Source: Bacillota bacterium
GTDB lineage: Bacteria > Bacillota > Clostridia > Christensenellales > JAEXRW01
Direction of reading: 5' to 3'
DNA length: 64,000 nt
Assembly (NCBI GenBank): GCA_023454175.1
Contig: JAEXRW010000041.1
Span: 124,001-188,000 of the forward strand
Shown piece after piece: positions 1 to 7,843 of the stretch. How positions within the stretch are numbered: the stretch's first letter is position 1; every line of letters starts with the position of its first letter. Made by a program: the position numbers and the translations under genes. The notes under the pieces are model-generated. The model saw only the letters and a program-made list of their open reading frames with translations, was not told the origin of the DNA and did no database searches.

Positions 1-12
1 TTCACCTGTTGC

Positions 13-795
13 CTACCAGTCCTGCTCGTCCTTCCGGCGGAAAAGCCCCCGCTTCTTTTTGCGTTCCTCTCCCATTTCATGATCATCTTTGGAAGGCTTG
101 TTGTCCGCCTGAAACGCTTCGGGCGTGTCGGAGGCGTTCTGCTTCTCAGGCTGCTGCGTTATTTCCACCTGGATCCCGTCACCCTCCCATTCATCTTCCT
201 TCGGCCCCCTGGGGAATATCTTTTCCAATATGTTGTCGTAGGAATAAAACAGGCTGTCGGTTTCCGCATATTCTTCGTTGGCGCCTGCTTCGCTCTCCAG
301 CATCTCGCTCAAAGGCTCGGTCGCGTCCAGCGCTTCCTCGAGATGTTCCGAATCCACGAATATCCCCTTGCCGTCCACGGTATAGGGGATACCCGCCTGC
401 TCCAGCGCCTCCGTGATCTTTGGGATGTCCTTCTCCCGTTTTGCGATCCCCATCACGATCTGCCCGTCCCCTTCATATCCGGGGATATCTCCTTCCGGGC
501 TGGCAGCCTCCTCCCCGGCGTCTTCCCCCTCCAGCAGCCTCTTTGCCTTTTTCACCTGGGACGGGGTCACATAGACCGTTCCCACTTCGATGCGAAAGGG
601 TATCCCGTATCCTTCCAGCGTCGCGATTACGCCTTTTACCGTCCGGTAATCCTGTATCTCATAAACCGGTTCGCTCGCCTGTGCGGTCTCGTACTGCCGC
701 ACTTCTTCAAATGTATCCACCAGTTCCACACCGCACGTGGCGCATCTGGAGAATCCTTCCCGGTATTCCGATTTGCATTTGGGGCACCATGGCAT
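13..795 (-). CDS. Zinc-ribbon protein with two DUF2007-like domains
   Basis: A 260-aa soluble protein whose function is unknown. It opens with a four-cysteine zinc ribbon (Cys4, Cys7, Cys18, Cys21; MPWCPKCK start). Two regions of DUF2007 type follow, at about residues 40-90 and 112-160; each has a helix ending in GIPF or GIPY, then a strand with VYV or IFV and a short helix. DUF2007 domains are usually described as putative signal-transducing or metal-linked small domains. The last 65 residues are highly charged, rich in Glu then Lys/Arg, with no membrane segment. This differs from three of its four neighbours, which end in a membrane helix. An AAGGAAG ribosome site precedes the ATG. It is the last of five like-oriented paralogs and probably shares their transcription. 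Confidence 0.8.
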   Translation of the reverse strand: MPWCPKCKSEYREGFSRCATCGVELVDTFEEVRQYETAQASEPVYEIQDYRTVKGVIATLEGYGIPFRIEVGTVYVTPSQVKKAKRLLEGEDAGEEAASPEGDIPGYEGDGQIVMGIAKREKDIPKITEALEQAGIPYTVDGKGIFVDSEHLEEALDATEPLSEMLESEAGANEEYAETDSLFYSYDNILEKIFPRGPKEDEWEGDGIQVEITQQPEKQNASDTPEAFQADNKPSKDDHEMGEERKKKRGLFRRKDEQDW

Positions 796-846
796 AGTAT
801 CAACTTCCTTTTAATTGATCTTATTGGATAAGCCGGATTTCCTTGC

Positions 847-1350
847 TTACGTTAATCGTACGCCAAGAAGCCATAGCAGCACAACGATGATTCCTGGTAC
901 CACACCCGAAAGGATGTACACCGCTGCGATCCACCTTGCTGCTTTTCTTCTCTGGGGTTCCGCTGTTTCTCTGCCCACCGCCAAAGATCCCTGCGGTTCG
1001 ATATGGTGCAGTTCGTCTGTGAAGATCGCGACGGTGTTTTTTGCCTTGTCCAGCAGTGCTGTTGGCACATAGAGGTCCGCCCCCAGCCAGCTGACGCCCA
1101 TGTACGCTTCCAGGATTTCGCCGGCTCCCCGCCTTTTGCAGATGCAGGGGATGTCTGCATCCTTCAATGCTTCCTCCATCATCTGGATGGTAAAGGCATC
1201 ATTTGACCCCGCGAGGAATACTTCAGATCCGGCGTCTGCGGTTGGAGATGCCTTTCGGGCCTCGGGCATATCCTCCAGTGCGCCCCCGCAATCGGTGCAA
1301 CGTGAGAATCCTTCCCGATACTCCGTCTTGCATTTTGGGCACCAAGGCAT
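847..1350 (-). CDS. Zinc-ribbon/DUF2007 protein with C-terminal membrane anchor
   Basis: A 167-aa member of the zinc-ribbon cluster. Cys4, Cys7, Cys18 and Cys21 form the ribbon. A DUF2007-like domain covers about residues 43-115, with an MMEEALKDADIP helix and an LGADLYVP strand. A single hydrophobic helix at about residues 142-165 ends the protein. With no signal peptide, a cytoplasmic, tail-anchored topology is inferred. It is closest to the protein at 2777-3142, which shares the helix and strand patterns. Function is not known; a zinc-dependent sensing or scaffolding role at the membrane is only a guess. Confidence 0.8.
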   Translation of the reverse strand: MPWCPKCKTEYREGFSRCTDCGGALEDMPEARKASPTADAGSEVFLAGSNDAFTIQMMEEALKDADIPCICKRRGAGEILEAYMGVSWLGADLYVPTALLDKAKNTVAIFTDELHHIEPQGSLAVGRETAEPQRRKAARWIAAVYILSGVVPGIIVVLLWLLGVRLT

Positions 1351-1502
1351 GCAGTATCAACCCCTCAGGAAATGTATCATCAATGGGACTTGTATGTATA
1401 ATTGGTGCATTTTGAATAGCGTATATTTCTGCTTCCCATGCTCAAACCTGATTCTTGTTGCAGGCATATTTCCCCTATCAGAGTCAATTCTTTAATTGAT
1501 TA

Positions 1503-1577
1503 GCCCCGCAGGGTTATATGATCCATGCCCGTCAGGGCATACCTGAATGTCAACTTTCAACTCTCAACTGTCAACTG
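1503..1577. repeat. Family A repeat array (short TCAACT-type units) next to a stop codon
   Basis: CCGCAGGG and a CCCGTCAGGGCAT block, then four tandem TCAACTNT-like units, ending directly at the stop codon of the leftward gene at 1578. The same arrangement recurs at 7793, 10224, 12606, 18541 and 32563. Confidence 0.75.
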
Positions 1578-2096
1578 CTATATGACTCCCACGATCCCCA
1601 GTATGACGAGTGCCAGCACCGGCAGGCCGATGGCCAGCAGCAGGTACAGCAGCAGGATCCTGCCCGGCTTCTTCCTGGGTTTCTCGGGGACATACAGCGC
1701 ATTATCGTGCGCATCGTTCCCTTCTTCCTCGTGTACCTCGTCATTCTGGACGATCAGCACATCTTCCGGCAGGGCTTCGATGGCTTCCTGCGCGTCCTCC
1801 AGCCGCTCCTCGGGCACGAAGAAATCCGTCCCGTAGAGGTGCTTGCCGTCGTACGCGTCCACATATTCGATAGAGCCCAGGTTTTCGGCTGAGTAGGGGA
1901 TCCCGGCATTTTGCAGGGTCTCCTCCACTTCCGCGACTTTTTCCTGGTTGTATACCACCGCCAGATGGGTCATTTCGGTTTCCGGGTCTTCGCCTTCGCC
2001 GGGGATCATATCGGTTTCGGGAATCAGCGTGCTGGCGCACACATCGCAGATCAGCAGGCCTTCTGCGCGTTGCATCCCGCATCGGGGACACCACAT
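1578..2096 (-). CDS. Zinc-ribbon/DUF2007 protein with C-terminal membrane anchor
   Basis: A 172-aa paralog. It starts MWCPRCG, with ribbon cysteines at 3, 6, 17 and 20. The DUF2007-like domain is at about residues 43-110 (helix VEETLQNAGIPY, strand GTDFFVP). An acidic linker follows, then a Lys/Arg-rich stretch and a strongly hydrophobic helix at about residues 147-170. The basic patch before the helix fits an N-in, tail-anchored protein by the positive-inside rule. Its stop codon abuts a Family A repeat array, and no ordinary terminator is seen there. The function is unknown. Confidence 0.8.
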   Translation of the reverse strand: MWCPRCGMQRAEGLLICDVCASTLIPETDMIPGEGEDPETEMTHLAVVYNQEKVAEVEETLQNAGIPYSAENLGSIEYVDAYDGKHLYGTDFFVPEERLEDAQEAIEALPEDVLIVQNDEVHEEEGNDAHDNALYVPEKPRKKPGRILLLYLLLAIGLPVLALVILGIVGVI

Positions 2097-2218
2097 AGGG
2101 CTGTCAACCTCCAGGTATCGTTAGTACCATGCTTCGAATGAGATGGCATCGAAGCGGTTATACCAGCACTGTAGTGCTGGCTTGTTACGCTTTGCCTGTA
2201 GCGCATAGGTATGCGATG

Positions 2219-2686
2219 CTACAGTACGCCCGTGATCAGCAGCAGCAGTACCGCGATCGCAGGCAGGGAGATCGCCACCGCCAGGTAGATGTAGATGGCT
2301 TTGCGCGCCTTGCTCTTCTCCATCCTGGCGTCTTCCTCCGGGTTCCCCTTGTAGTGTTTGGTGACCGGTTTCAGGTCTTCCCAGGTGGGGTCCCAGGAGA
2401 GTTCGTAGTCAAACCGTTTGAGCACCGCGCGTGCCTTGTCCAGCAGCCGCTCGGGCACATAGATCTTGCCGCCCTGCAGCGAGCCCGTGATTTTGAAGCT
2501 TACCGGCCCTCCCCTGTCTATCCGGTACGGGATCCAGTTCTTGTCCAGGTCCTCGCTCAGCAGCACCAGCGTGTACCCGTCGTGGACGGTGGCCAGGTAC
2601 GCTTCGGGTTCCCTGTCCTTCCCGCATCCGGGGCAGTAGGGGAGTTCATTCTGGTATTGGCTTTTACAGTTAGGACAATATGCCAT
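2219..2686 (-). CDS. Zinc-ribbon/DUF2007 protein with C-terminal membrane anchor
   Basis: A 155-aa paralog starting MAYCPNCK, with cysteines at 4, 7, 18 and 21. The DUF2007-like core is at about residues 28-90, with a conserved GGKIYVPERLLDKA segment matching the strand-helix of its neighbours. A basic stretch (residues 118-128) precedes one hydrophobic helix at about 130-152. A good ribosome site lies just before the ATG (GGTGATGAGAA). Same orientation as the four related genes; function unknown. Confidence 0.8.
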   Translation of the reverse strand: MAYCPNCKSQYQNELPYCPGCGKDREPEAYLATVHDGYTLVLLSEDLDKNWIPYRIDRGGPVSFKITGSLQGGKIYVPERLLDKARAVLKRFDYELSWDPTWEDLKPVTKHYKGNPEEDARMEKSKARKAIYIYLAVAISLPAIAVLLLLITGVL

Positions 2687-2776
2687 TTCTCATCACCTTC
2701 GATTAGAAATATTCATATTCGCCCGGCAAATGTAAAATCAATGCAATAGTATTATCGTCATATCCCTGCTCCGGGG

Positions 2777-3142
2777 TCAATCCTCTTCGTCTTCATCCTC
2801 CGCTGTTTCGGCGGGCAGCGCCTCGGTAAGGTTCCGGATCACATCCCTGGCCTTATTCAGCATTTTCGAAGGCACATAGATGTCCGCCCCCATCTGGATG
2901 GACCCGGTATAGGCCATCAGCGCTTCGCCCAGGTCATGCGGTTTCGTCAGGGTGGGGATGTCCGCATCATTGAGGACCTCTTCCATCATGCCCAGCATGG
3001 CGTTGTCGTCCGTGGTCGTGAGCCATGCCGGTTCATCCAGGTCGGTGTTGTCCGGCGCTTTGCGCTGGAGTTTCGAGCCGCATATGGGACACCTTTTTGT
3101 CCCCTTCCCGTATTCTTTGGCACACACGCTGCACCATGGCAT
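2777..3142 (-). CDS. Small soluble zinc-ribbon/DUF2007 protein
   Basis: A 121-aa paralog and the first gene of the leftward five-gene run. Cys4, Cys7, Cys18 and Cys21 form the ribbon (MPWCSVCAKEY start). The DUF2007-like domain, at about residues 44-110, is very similar to that of the 847-1350 protein (MMEEVLNDADIP, MGADIYVP). It ends in an acidic tail with no membrane helix, so it is probably cytoplasmic. The cluster therefore mixes two soluble and three anchored forms of one domain architecture, which suggests duplication followed by functional splitting. Confidence 0.8.
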   Translation of the reverse strand: MPWCSVCAKEYGKGTKRCPICGSKLQRKAPDNTDLDEPAWLTTTDDNAMLGMMEEVLNDADIPTLTKPHDLGEALMAYTGSIQMGADIYVPSKMLNKARDVIRNLTEALPAETAEDEDEED

Positions 3143-3369
3143 GGAGATTCGCCTCCGTCATTTAGGCCTGTCTTCCCCTTGCTCCCTGGATTTGAGGAAA
3201 CCCGTTCCGGTCGCATGGTCAGGCAGATCCTGCTCCGCTAATATTATATATGAAAATGGCCGGGATTCCAATCATTTCCCGTCCGCTTCTTTTCAATGCA
3301 TTTCGTTTTCAAATGGGGATTGACCGCAACGGAATGCATTGCATATATGCGCGTATCTGCATGTTTATG

Positions 3370-3398
3370 TTGACGTTGGGCGTATTATGGTTTAACAT
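3370..3398 (+). promoter_or_regulatory. Possible sigma-A promoter for the 3524 membrane gene
   Basis: TTGACG at 3370 and TAACAT at 3393 are separated by exactly 17 bp in an AT-richer patch, 126 bp before the start codon. The -10 box matches four of six consensus bases. I see nothing else definite in the 380-bp gap 3143-3523. Confidence 0.35.
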
Positions 3399-3523
3399 GT
3401 GTACAAATGGTAGGATGGTAGCGCTCTTCTGGGTATATTTATGTATTTTTCTTACCACTTTTTCCCTACTTTTTTCCTTGTGTAGGGTACCCCTATATTT
3501 TTTTGAAAGTGAGGTATCTTCCC

Positions 3524-4159
3524 ATGTCCGATCCCAATGTGCAAAAACCGGCTGACACCGCGCCCAAGCCCTGGGCCAATCCCACACCGGCGGGTCTCGT
3601 GGCCCTCGCGGTGGCGTGCTTCTGCTTCTTTGCCTATCTTCTGGGGTTCGTGAACAGGACTCCCGAAAGCAACGCGATGATCCTGATGGGCACCTGGTTG
3701 CTCGGCGGCTTCGTGGTGCAGATCGTCGTGGCCGTGATCGATATCAAAAACGGCAATAAGACGGGCGGCAATACTTTCCTTTATTTCTGTGCGTTCTTCA
3801 TGCTGGTATCCGGCCTGGAATTCATCTTCAAGGTCATCTTCCCCCACCTGGATACCCGTATCGATGGCTGGGCCTGGATGGCGCTGACCCTCGTGGTCTG
3901 GCTGTGGGCGCCGGCTTTCAGCAAATCGCCCCTCCTGCTCTTCCTCATCGTCATATTCCTCGGCGCCGCGCTGCCCTTTATTTTCCTCATGGATCTGAAG
4001 GTTTTCGACGCGGGTTTTGCAGCCGTCGCCGCTCCCATCGCAGCCATATCGCTGATGGTATGCGCGCTGCTGGCCATCTACCTCTCTGCTGCCATGATCG
4101 TGAACAAGGCTTTCGGGAAAAAGGTCTTCTGGAACCCCGGCCCCATTTCCAAAAGCTGA
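3524..4159 (+). CDS. Multi-pass membrane protein, unknown function
   Basis: A 211-aa protein with about six hydrophobic segments. Its N-terminus is short, proline-rich and cytoplasmic-looking (MSDPNVQKPADTAPKP). The ATG at 3524 was preferred to a TTG seven codons earlier because AGTGAGG lies about nine bases before it. No catalytic motif or family signature is visible. It is transcribed away from the zinc-ribbon cluster and ends at a strong terminator, so it is probably monocistronic. Confidence 0.75.
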   Translation: MSDPNVQKPADTAPKPWANPTPAGLVALAVACFCFFAYLLGFVNRTPESNAMILMGTWLLGGFVVQIVVAVIDIKNGNKTGGNTFLYFCAFFMLVSGLEFIFKVIFPHLDTRIDGWAWMALTLVVWLWAPAFSKSPLLLFLIVIFLGAALPFIFLMDLKVFDAGFAAVAAPIAAISLMVCALLAIYLSAAMIVNKAFGKKVFWNPGPISKS

Positions 4160-4181
4160 TATTTTGAAATCGTATAGCGCA

Positions 4182-4217
4182 AGGGCCCGTCATTCACTTG
4201 GCGGGCCTTTTGTTTTT
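4182..4217 (+). terminator. Rho-independent terminator
   Basis: Stem GGCCCG/CGGGCC followed by a TTTTGTTTTT tract, 23 bp after the stop of the 3524 gene. Confidence 0.85.
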
Positions 4218-4430
4218 AATGCCGGCTTTTCAAGTCTCTTTTCAGCACCTCTAATACGATGGTATTCCGGCCCTTCATAGCGTTGATAGCATCTGTTTAA
4301 TATATTATTCCATTTTATAGTATATATTATTATAATATATGGTATTATTTTGCCTTTTTACTTAAGTGTTGGGTCGCTTCATACGATTACTTAATTGGGG
4401 AATTTTCGGCTTTTCATATGAGGAGGCATC

Positions 4431-4595
4431 ATGGCACTCAAAGTAGTATGTGTAAACAACGAGGGCGTAAATACCAGTTTGACCAAAGGGAAAGTCTATA
4501 CCGTCCTGTCCGCCGATAATGGGTGGTACCAGGTGATTGACGATACCGGCCACGAAGACTTTTTCCACCATACACGGTTTGAGTTTGCGAAATAG
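4431..4595 (+). CDS. 54-aa small protein, SH3-like fold suspected
   Basis: A short gene with a strong ribosome site (AGGAGG, four bases before the ATG). The 54-aa product begins MALKVVCVNNEGVN and is rich in beta-type residues (VYTVLSADNGWYQVIDDTG). Small phage and plasmid proteins with an SH3-like barrel have this kind of pattern, so that fold is a guess from strand spacing. The upstream 150 bp is very AT-rich and contains a TATAAT at 4331 without a clear -35 box. No partner gene is evident: the next gene is on the other strand. Confidence 0.65.
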   Translation: MALKVVCVNNEGVNTSLTKGKVYTVLSADNGWYQVIDDTGHEDFFHHTRFEFAK

Positions 4596-4656
4596 GTGAC
4601 GAGGCCAAACCCTAAATGGGTTTCATTACGATACGTATTACTTCGTGTGAGAATGG

Positions 4657-5250
4657 CTACCGGTCATCCACAATCTCCATATGGTATTCGGCAACCTGTT
4701 TCAGTGCATCTGCCACATCATGGATATCCTTGCCGTCAACAGTCACCCTTGAGCGTTTGCCGGGATGGGCCGCCGAAATGGTATCCCACGCCATAAGCAG
4801 GTCGTCTGTTTGGGTGATCCCGTATTTATCTAATAAACCGGTATGCTTTTTGAAGTCTTTACTGAATATATAAGCAATTTTATATTTGCCGATGAAGAGC
4901 TCATCCTTGCTTACATGGGACCTCACGCCGAATTGCGACATGCCGTCGTTCAAAAGGATCTCCCCGTATGCATCCAGCGCTTCATTTAATCTTTCTTTTG
5001 TTTGCAGATCGAGATAAAGCAACTCCGCTTTGAAAGGACCCGGTGTAAAGCTATTCGGCTTATATTTTTCCTTCAGCGGCTTTTGGATGATGAGAAATAC
5101 AGGTTCAGGGAGATCGGCTATAAAATCATCGATGAATGGCTTCAATTTTTCAAAGCTGATGTTGAAAGCGATCCTGCCTTCGCTGACAGTATATTTCTCC
5201 TCGATCCGCTCCGGGAAGGGTATTGATACCCCGGATGCTGTTTGAAACAT
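4657..5250 (-). CDS. Hypothetical 197-aa protein
   Basis: I do not recognise this protein. It is 197 aa, soluble, with alternating strands and helices and no signal peptide, membrane helix or cysteine motif. AAAGGAG lies shortly before the ATG. The stop codon of a truncated zincin copy lies just upstream at 5281, so this gene may have been co-transcribed with the original zincin gene. GC content is lower than in the neighbouring zinc-ribbon genes. Confidence 0.65.
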   Translation of the reverse strand: MFQTASGVSIPFPERIEEKYTVSEGRIAFNISFEKLKPFIDDFIADLPEPVFLIIQKPLKEKYKPNSFTPGPFKAELLYLDLQTKERLNEALDAYGEILLNDGMSQFGVRSHVSKDELFIGKYKIAYIFSKDFKKHTGLLDKYGITQTDDLLMAWDTISAAHPGKRSRVTVDGKDIHDVADALKQVAEYHMEIVDDR

Positions 5251-5280
5251 AAAAGGCTCCTTTGGTACGATGAATATCCC

Positions 5281-5470
5281 TTACCGTGTTTTCTTGCGAT
5301 GGTTCCGCATGTACTCCGTCATCTTCTGTGCGTCCTTGATCTCCAGCCTCCGCTCCCCCGCCAGGGACTCTAGGTGGTGCGTGAATTCGTGCTGCAGCGT
5401 CTCCCGGAGTTCCTCTTCCCATTCCTCCCGGGGCGCGTCGCCGTAAACCCATACTATTACCTTTAGTTCT
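5281..5470 (-). pseudogene. Truncated duplicate of the zincin metalloprotease at 6120
   Basis: The reading frame ending with TAA at 5281 encodes the last ~55 residues of a zincin, including the HEFTHHLE metal-binding helix and a C-terminus nearly identical to that of the intact gene at 6120-6500. DNA identity is high over about 150 bp (for example the stretch around 5375-5425 against 6210-6260). Upstream the frame hits a stop after the segment ELKVIVW, there is no start codon, and the first half of the family is missing. It is therefore a broken copy. A lipoprotein gene now occupies the space between the two copies. Confidence 0.75.
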
Positions 5471-5480
5471 TATCTGCTGT

Positions 5481-6068
5481 CTACTCAATGGGAGTCTTAA
5501 TAATGGTTTCATTCATTTTAACCTCATCATTGTTATCTTTGGAATGGTTGTCTATCCATTCTTTCATCACATCTGTCTCTAACAATTCCTCTAATTTAAA
5601 ATTAAGCTTATTAAAATTTTCGGGTTTATCATAATTAGGTGACCATAAAAATAATACTGGGAAATTGTATTTAATCGCCTTTGATTCAATTATCGAGACA
5701 TCGTTTAAATCAGGGACTTCAAGGTTACCTTCTTTTCGCAAATTCCCCCATTTTGCTGCATCATCAAGTGTTACTAACCTATATCCGATTTTTCTTTCAT
5801 CATCATACCCGTCCAAGATAAAAGTTGCTTTTTTTATTGTACCATCCGATAACTGGTAATCAATTTTTATAGTAGGTAAGTTAGCCTTACTGAATACGAC
5901 TCCATAAACATTATAAAACGTAGTAGTAAGATAAGCCCTAAATAATTCTCCGCTTCTAATTTCTTCTTCTTTAGGGATATAACCTGGACAACCTGTTAAA
6001 AACACACATATGATGATCCATAATATAACGGTTAAATTCCTCATAATGGGATTTTTAAATTTTATCAT
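5481..6068 (-). CDS. Predicted lipoprotein, AT-rich
   Basis: A 195-aa protein with an N-terminal hydrophobic segment (VILWIIICVFL) ending in a lipobox, LTGC. It should be cleaved and lipidated at Cys27 and displayed on the outer face of the membrane. The rest has no recognised domain. GAAGGTGA precedes the ATG. The gene is much richer in A and T than both flanks and is bounded by two copies of the same zincin gene end. It may have arrived by insertion or by recombination between duplicated zincin genes. Function unknown. Confidence 0.7.
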   Translation of the reverse strand: MIKFKNPIMRNLTVILWIIICVFLTGCPGYIPKEEEIRSGELFRAYLTTTFYNVYGVVFSKANLPTIKIDYQLSDGTIKKATFILDGYDDERKIGYRLVTLDDAAKWGNLRKEGNLEVPDLNDVSIIESKAIKYNFPVLFLWSPNYDKPENFNKLNFKLEELLETDVMKEWIDNHSKDNNDEVKMNETIIKTPIE

Positions 6069-6119
6069 TGAAATTCACCTTCTTTTTTGGTTGGCAAAAA
6101 GTAAATGCTTTCTTTGGTT

Positions 6120-6500
6120 TTATTTTGTCCGCCCGTGCCGCCGCATGTATTCCGCCATCTTCTGCGCGTCCTTGATCTCCAGCCCCCGTTCCCCCGCCAG
6201 GGATTCCAGGTGGTGGGCGAATTCGTGCTGCAGCGTCTCCCGGAGTTCCTCTTCCCATACCGCTTTGGGACTGTCGCCGTACACCCGGGCAAACGAGCCG
6301 TAATAGATGGCGATATACCGTCCCAGCTGCAGGTCCACGTGGTATTCCCCCAGCGTGAAAAGGTCCCCCGCGCGGTCCTCCTCATGCAGCCTCGCCTCGG
6401 GCAGCAGCATGATCCCGCCGTTGAGTTCCCTGTAAAATTCCTGCGGCAGCTCCATTGCCATCTCGTCCAGCATGGCTCCCGCTTCTTCGATCGATACCAT
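6120..6500 (-). CDS. Zincin-like metallopeptidase family protein
   Basis: A 126-aa protein with HEFAHHLE at about residues 92-99, the HExxH-type zinc site of the small zincin family (Pfam Zincin_1 type). The usual family length is 110-140 aa, so this copy is complete. Members are soluble putative metallopeptidases without an established substrate. The preceding region has the typical GEYHVDLQLGRYIAIYYGSF strands. Its 3' half is duplicated at 5281-5470. Immediately upstream is a 300-bp gene-free stretch. Confidence 0.8.
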   Translation of the reverse strand: MVSIEEAGAMLDEMAMELPQEFYRELNGGIMLLPEARLHEEDRAGDLFTLGEYHVDLQLGRYIAIYYGSFARVYGDSPKAVWEEELRETLQHEFAHHLESLAGERGLEIKDAQKMAEYMRRHGRTK

Positions 6501-6612
6501 CTTGATACCCGTTCAATCCTTCTTATTCATTCCTTAACGTTAACTCCCAACGGCTTCCTGTTAACACATAAATGTTCGTGAGCTACAAACCTATTGTTAT
6601 TCTTTCGTCCAA

Positions 6613-6667
6613 AAGCCTCCCTTGCCTAAAGGGAGGTGTCAGCCATCAGGCTGACGGAGGGATTCGT
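6613..6667. repeat. Family B hairpin repeat
   Basis: Two hairpins in a row: CCTCCCTTGCCTAAAGGGAGG and then CAGCC..GGCTG, followed by ACGGAGGGATTCGT. Near-identical copies lie at 34054 and, with an insertion, at 22503. This is the only structure I see in the 309-bp gap 6501-6809, whose last 25 bp is an AT-rich repeat reaching the next stop codon. Confidence 0.75.
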
Positions 6668-6809
6668 AACAGAACCTGAGCAGTCCTAAGAATCAATATC
6701 CTTCCGCTTGATACATCAACTACACTCTTGTCTTTAACAGTCTTCTTTATACTTAGTCTCGTTCCCGCCTCGTGGCGTTCATTATACAGTATACATTTTA
6801 CATTATTAA

Positions 6810-7607
6810 TTATAGATTGATGCCGAGCAGCCTTGCCGCGTTGCCGCCTAGTACCTGCTCCGTTTCGTAGCCACCCAGCCCCAGGCTTTCGATGAAGACC
6901 ATCTCCCGCGCCGCAAAGCTCCAGGGCAGGTCTGTTGCAAAAAGTATTTTGTCCGTCCCGTGCTTTTCGAGTATGCGCTGCGCCTCGGGCAGCGGGATGT
7001 GCGTATAACTGAAAGCCGTGTCAAAGTAGATTGGCAGCCCCGCCAGGTATCTGTATACATCGGGGTAGCAAAATGCCCCGCCCAGGTGTGCCGCCACCAC
7101 CGGCGCCCCGTCGAAAACCGGCAGTGCCCGCGCCATGGCCTGCGGCGTCGCCATCTCGCTGTCCAGGAAGCCCAGGTCGTTCCCCGCGTGGAAAGATACG
7201 ATCAATCCAAGTTTGGCCGCCTTCCGGTAGAGCGGGTACACCCTTGGTTCGTCCACGCTGAACCCCTGGTACTGCGGGTGGAATTTGATGCCTTTCAGCC
7301 CCATCGCCGCGATGCGTTCCAGCTCTTCCAGCGCGTCCGGCGCGTCCGGGTGCACCGAGCCGAAGGAGTACAGGCTCCCCCCGTTGATCTCCGCCGCGAA
7401 ATCGTTCACTGCCTTCTGCTGGCTGGGGGATGTCGCGATATGCAGCACCACCGCCGCGTCCACGCAGCTTTCGGCCATCTGCCGTTTGATCCCGTCCGCC
7501 GTCCCGTCCGTCCACTTTTCCAGTCCTCCCGACCTTGCACTCAGCTTGTCCAGCGCCGGCCCCGCCAGCCTCTCCGGGAAGCAGTGCGTATGAAAATCAA
7601 TGACCAT
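6810..7607 (-). CDS. Amidohydrolase family metal-dependent hydrolase (TIM barrel)
   Basis: A 265-aa protein of the amidohydrolase-2 type. The N-terminal metal ligands appear as FHTHCFPERL (His6 and His8). Further barrel-strand motifs are GIKFHPQYQGF, VSFHAGND, VAAHLGG and a late FATDLPW aspartate. Relatives decarboxylate or hydrolyse aromatic acids and related compounds; no specific substrate can be assigned. The length is normal. The gene stands alone on the minus strand, with repeats on both sides. A short AT-rich TATACATT-type array touches its stop codon. Confidence 0.85.
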   Translation of the reverse strand: MVIDFHTHCFPERLAGPALDKLSARSGGLEKWTDGTADGIKRQMAESCVDAAVVLHIATSPSQQKAVNDFAAEINGGSLYSFGSVHPDAPDALEELERIAAMGLKGIKFHPQYQGFSVDEPRVYPLYRKAAKLGLIVSFHAGNDLGFLDSEMATPQAMARALPVFDGAPVVAAHLGGAFCYPDVYRYLAGLPIYFDTAFSYTHIPLPEAQRILEKHGTDKILFATDLPWSFAAREMVFIESLGLGGYETEQVLGGNAARLLGINL

Positions 7608-7730
7608 GCCCCTTCTCCATTTCGATCAATATGTTAAAACCCGTTTGAATGTTCCTTTTCTGTTTCATAACCCGTTTTGATTTAGTCATCTCCCAATTGC
7701 TTCCTGTTGACTAAATAGGCAGGCCCACTA

Positions 7731-7784
7731 CGCATGGCGCCCCTATTAGGGGAGCTGGCACCGTTAGGTGCCTGAGGGGTTTGT
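7731..7784. repeat. Family C hairpin repeat
   Basis: GCATGGCGCCCCTATTAGGG and then a second hairpin GGCACCGTTAGGTGCC, ending GAGGGGTTTGT. A close copy is at 10243 and a diverged one at 32469. Confidence 0.7.
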
Positions 7785-7792
7785 AATAATTC

Positions 7793-7843
7793 ATGCCGAA
7801 GGCATACCGCAATTGTCAATTGTCAATTCTCAATTTTCAATTA
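7793..7843. repeat. Family A repeat array next to a stop codon
   Basis: A CATGCCGAAGGCATACCG block followed by five TCAATT-type units, ending at the stop codon of the leftward gene at 7844. Confidence 0.75.

Noticed and set aside
79..831. Long open frames opposite the zinc-ribbon genes and other GC-rich genes
   Set aside because: They are antisense shadows caused by high GC third positions; the minus-strand frames carry the conserved cysteine motifs.
4505..4525. T-box-like GGGTGGTACC
   Set aside because: It lies inside the 54-aa coding sequence (NGWYQV) and no T-box stem or downstream synthetase gene exists.
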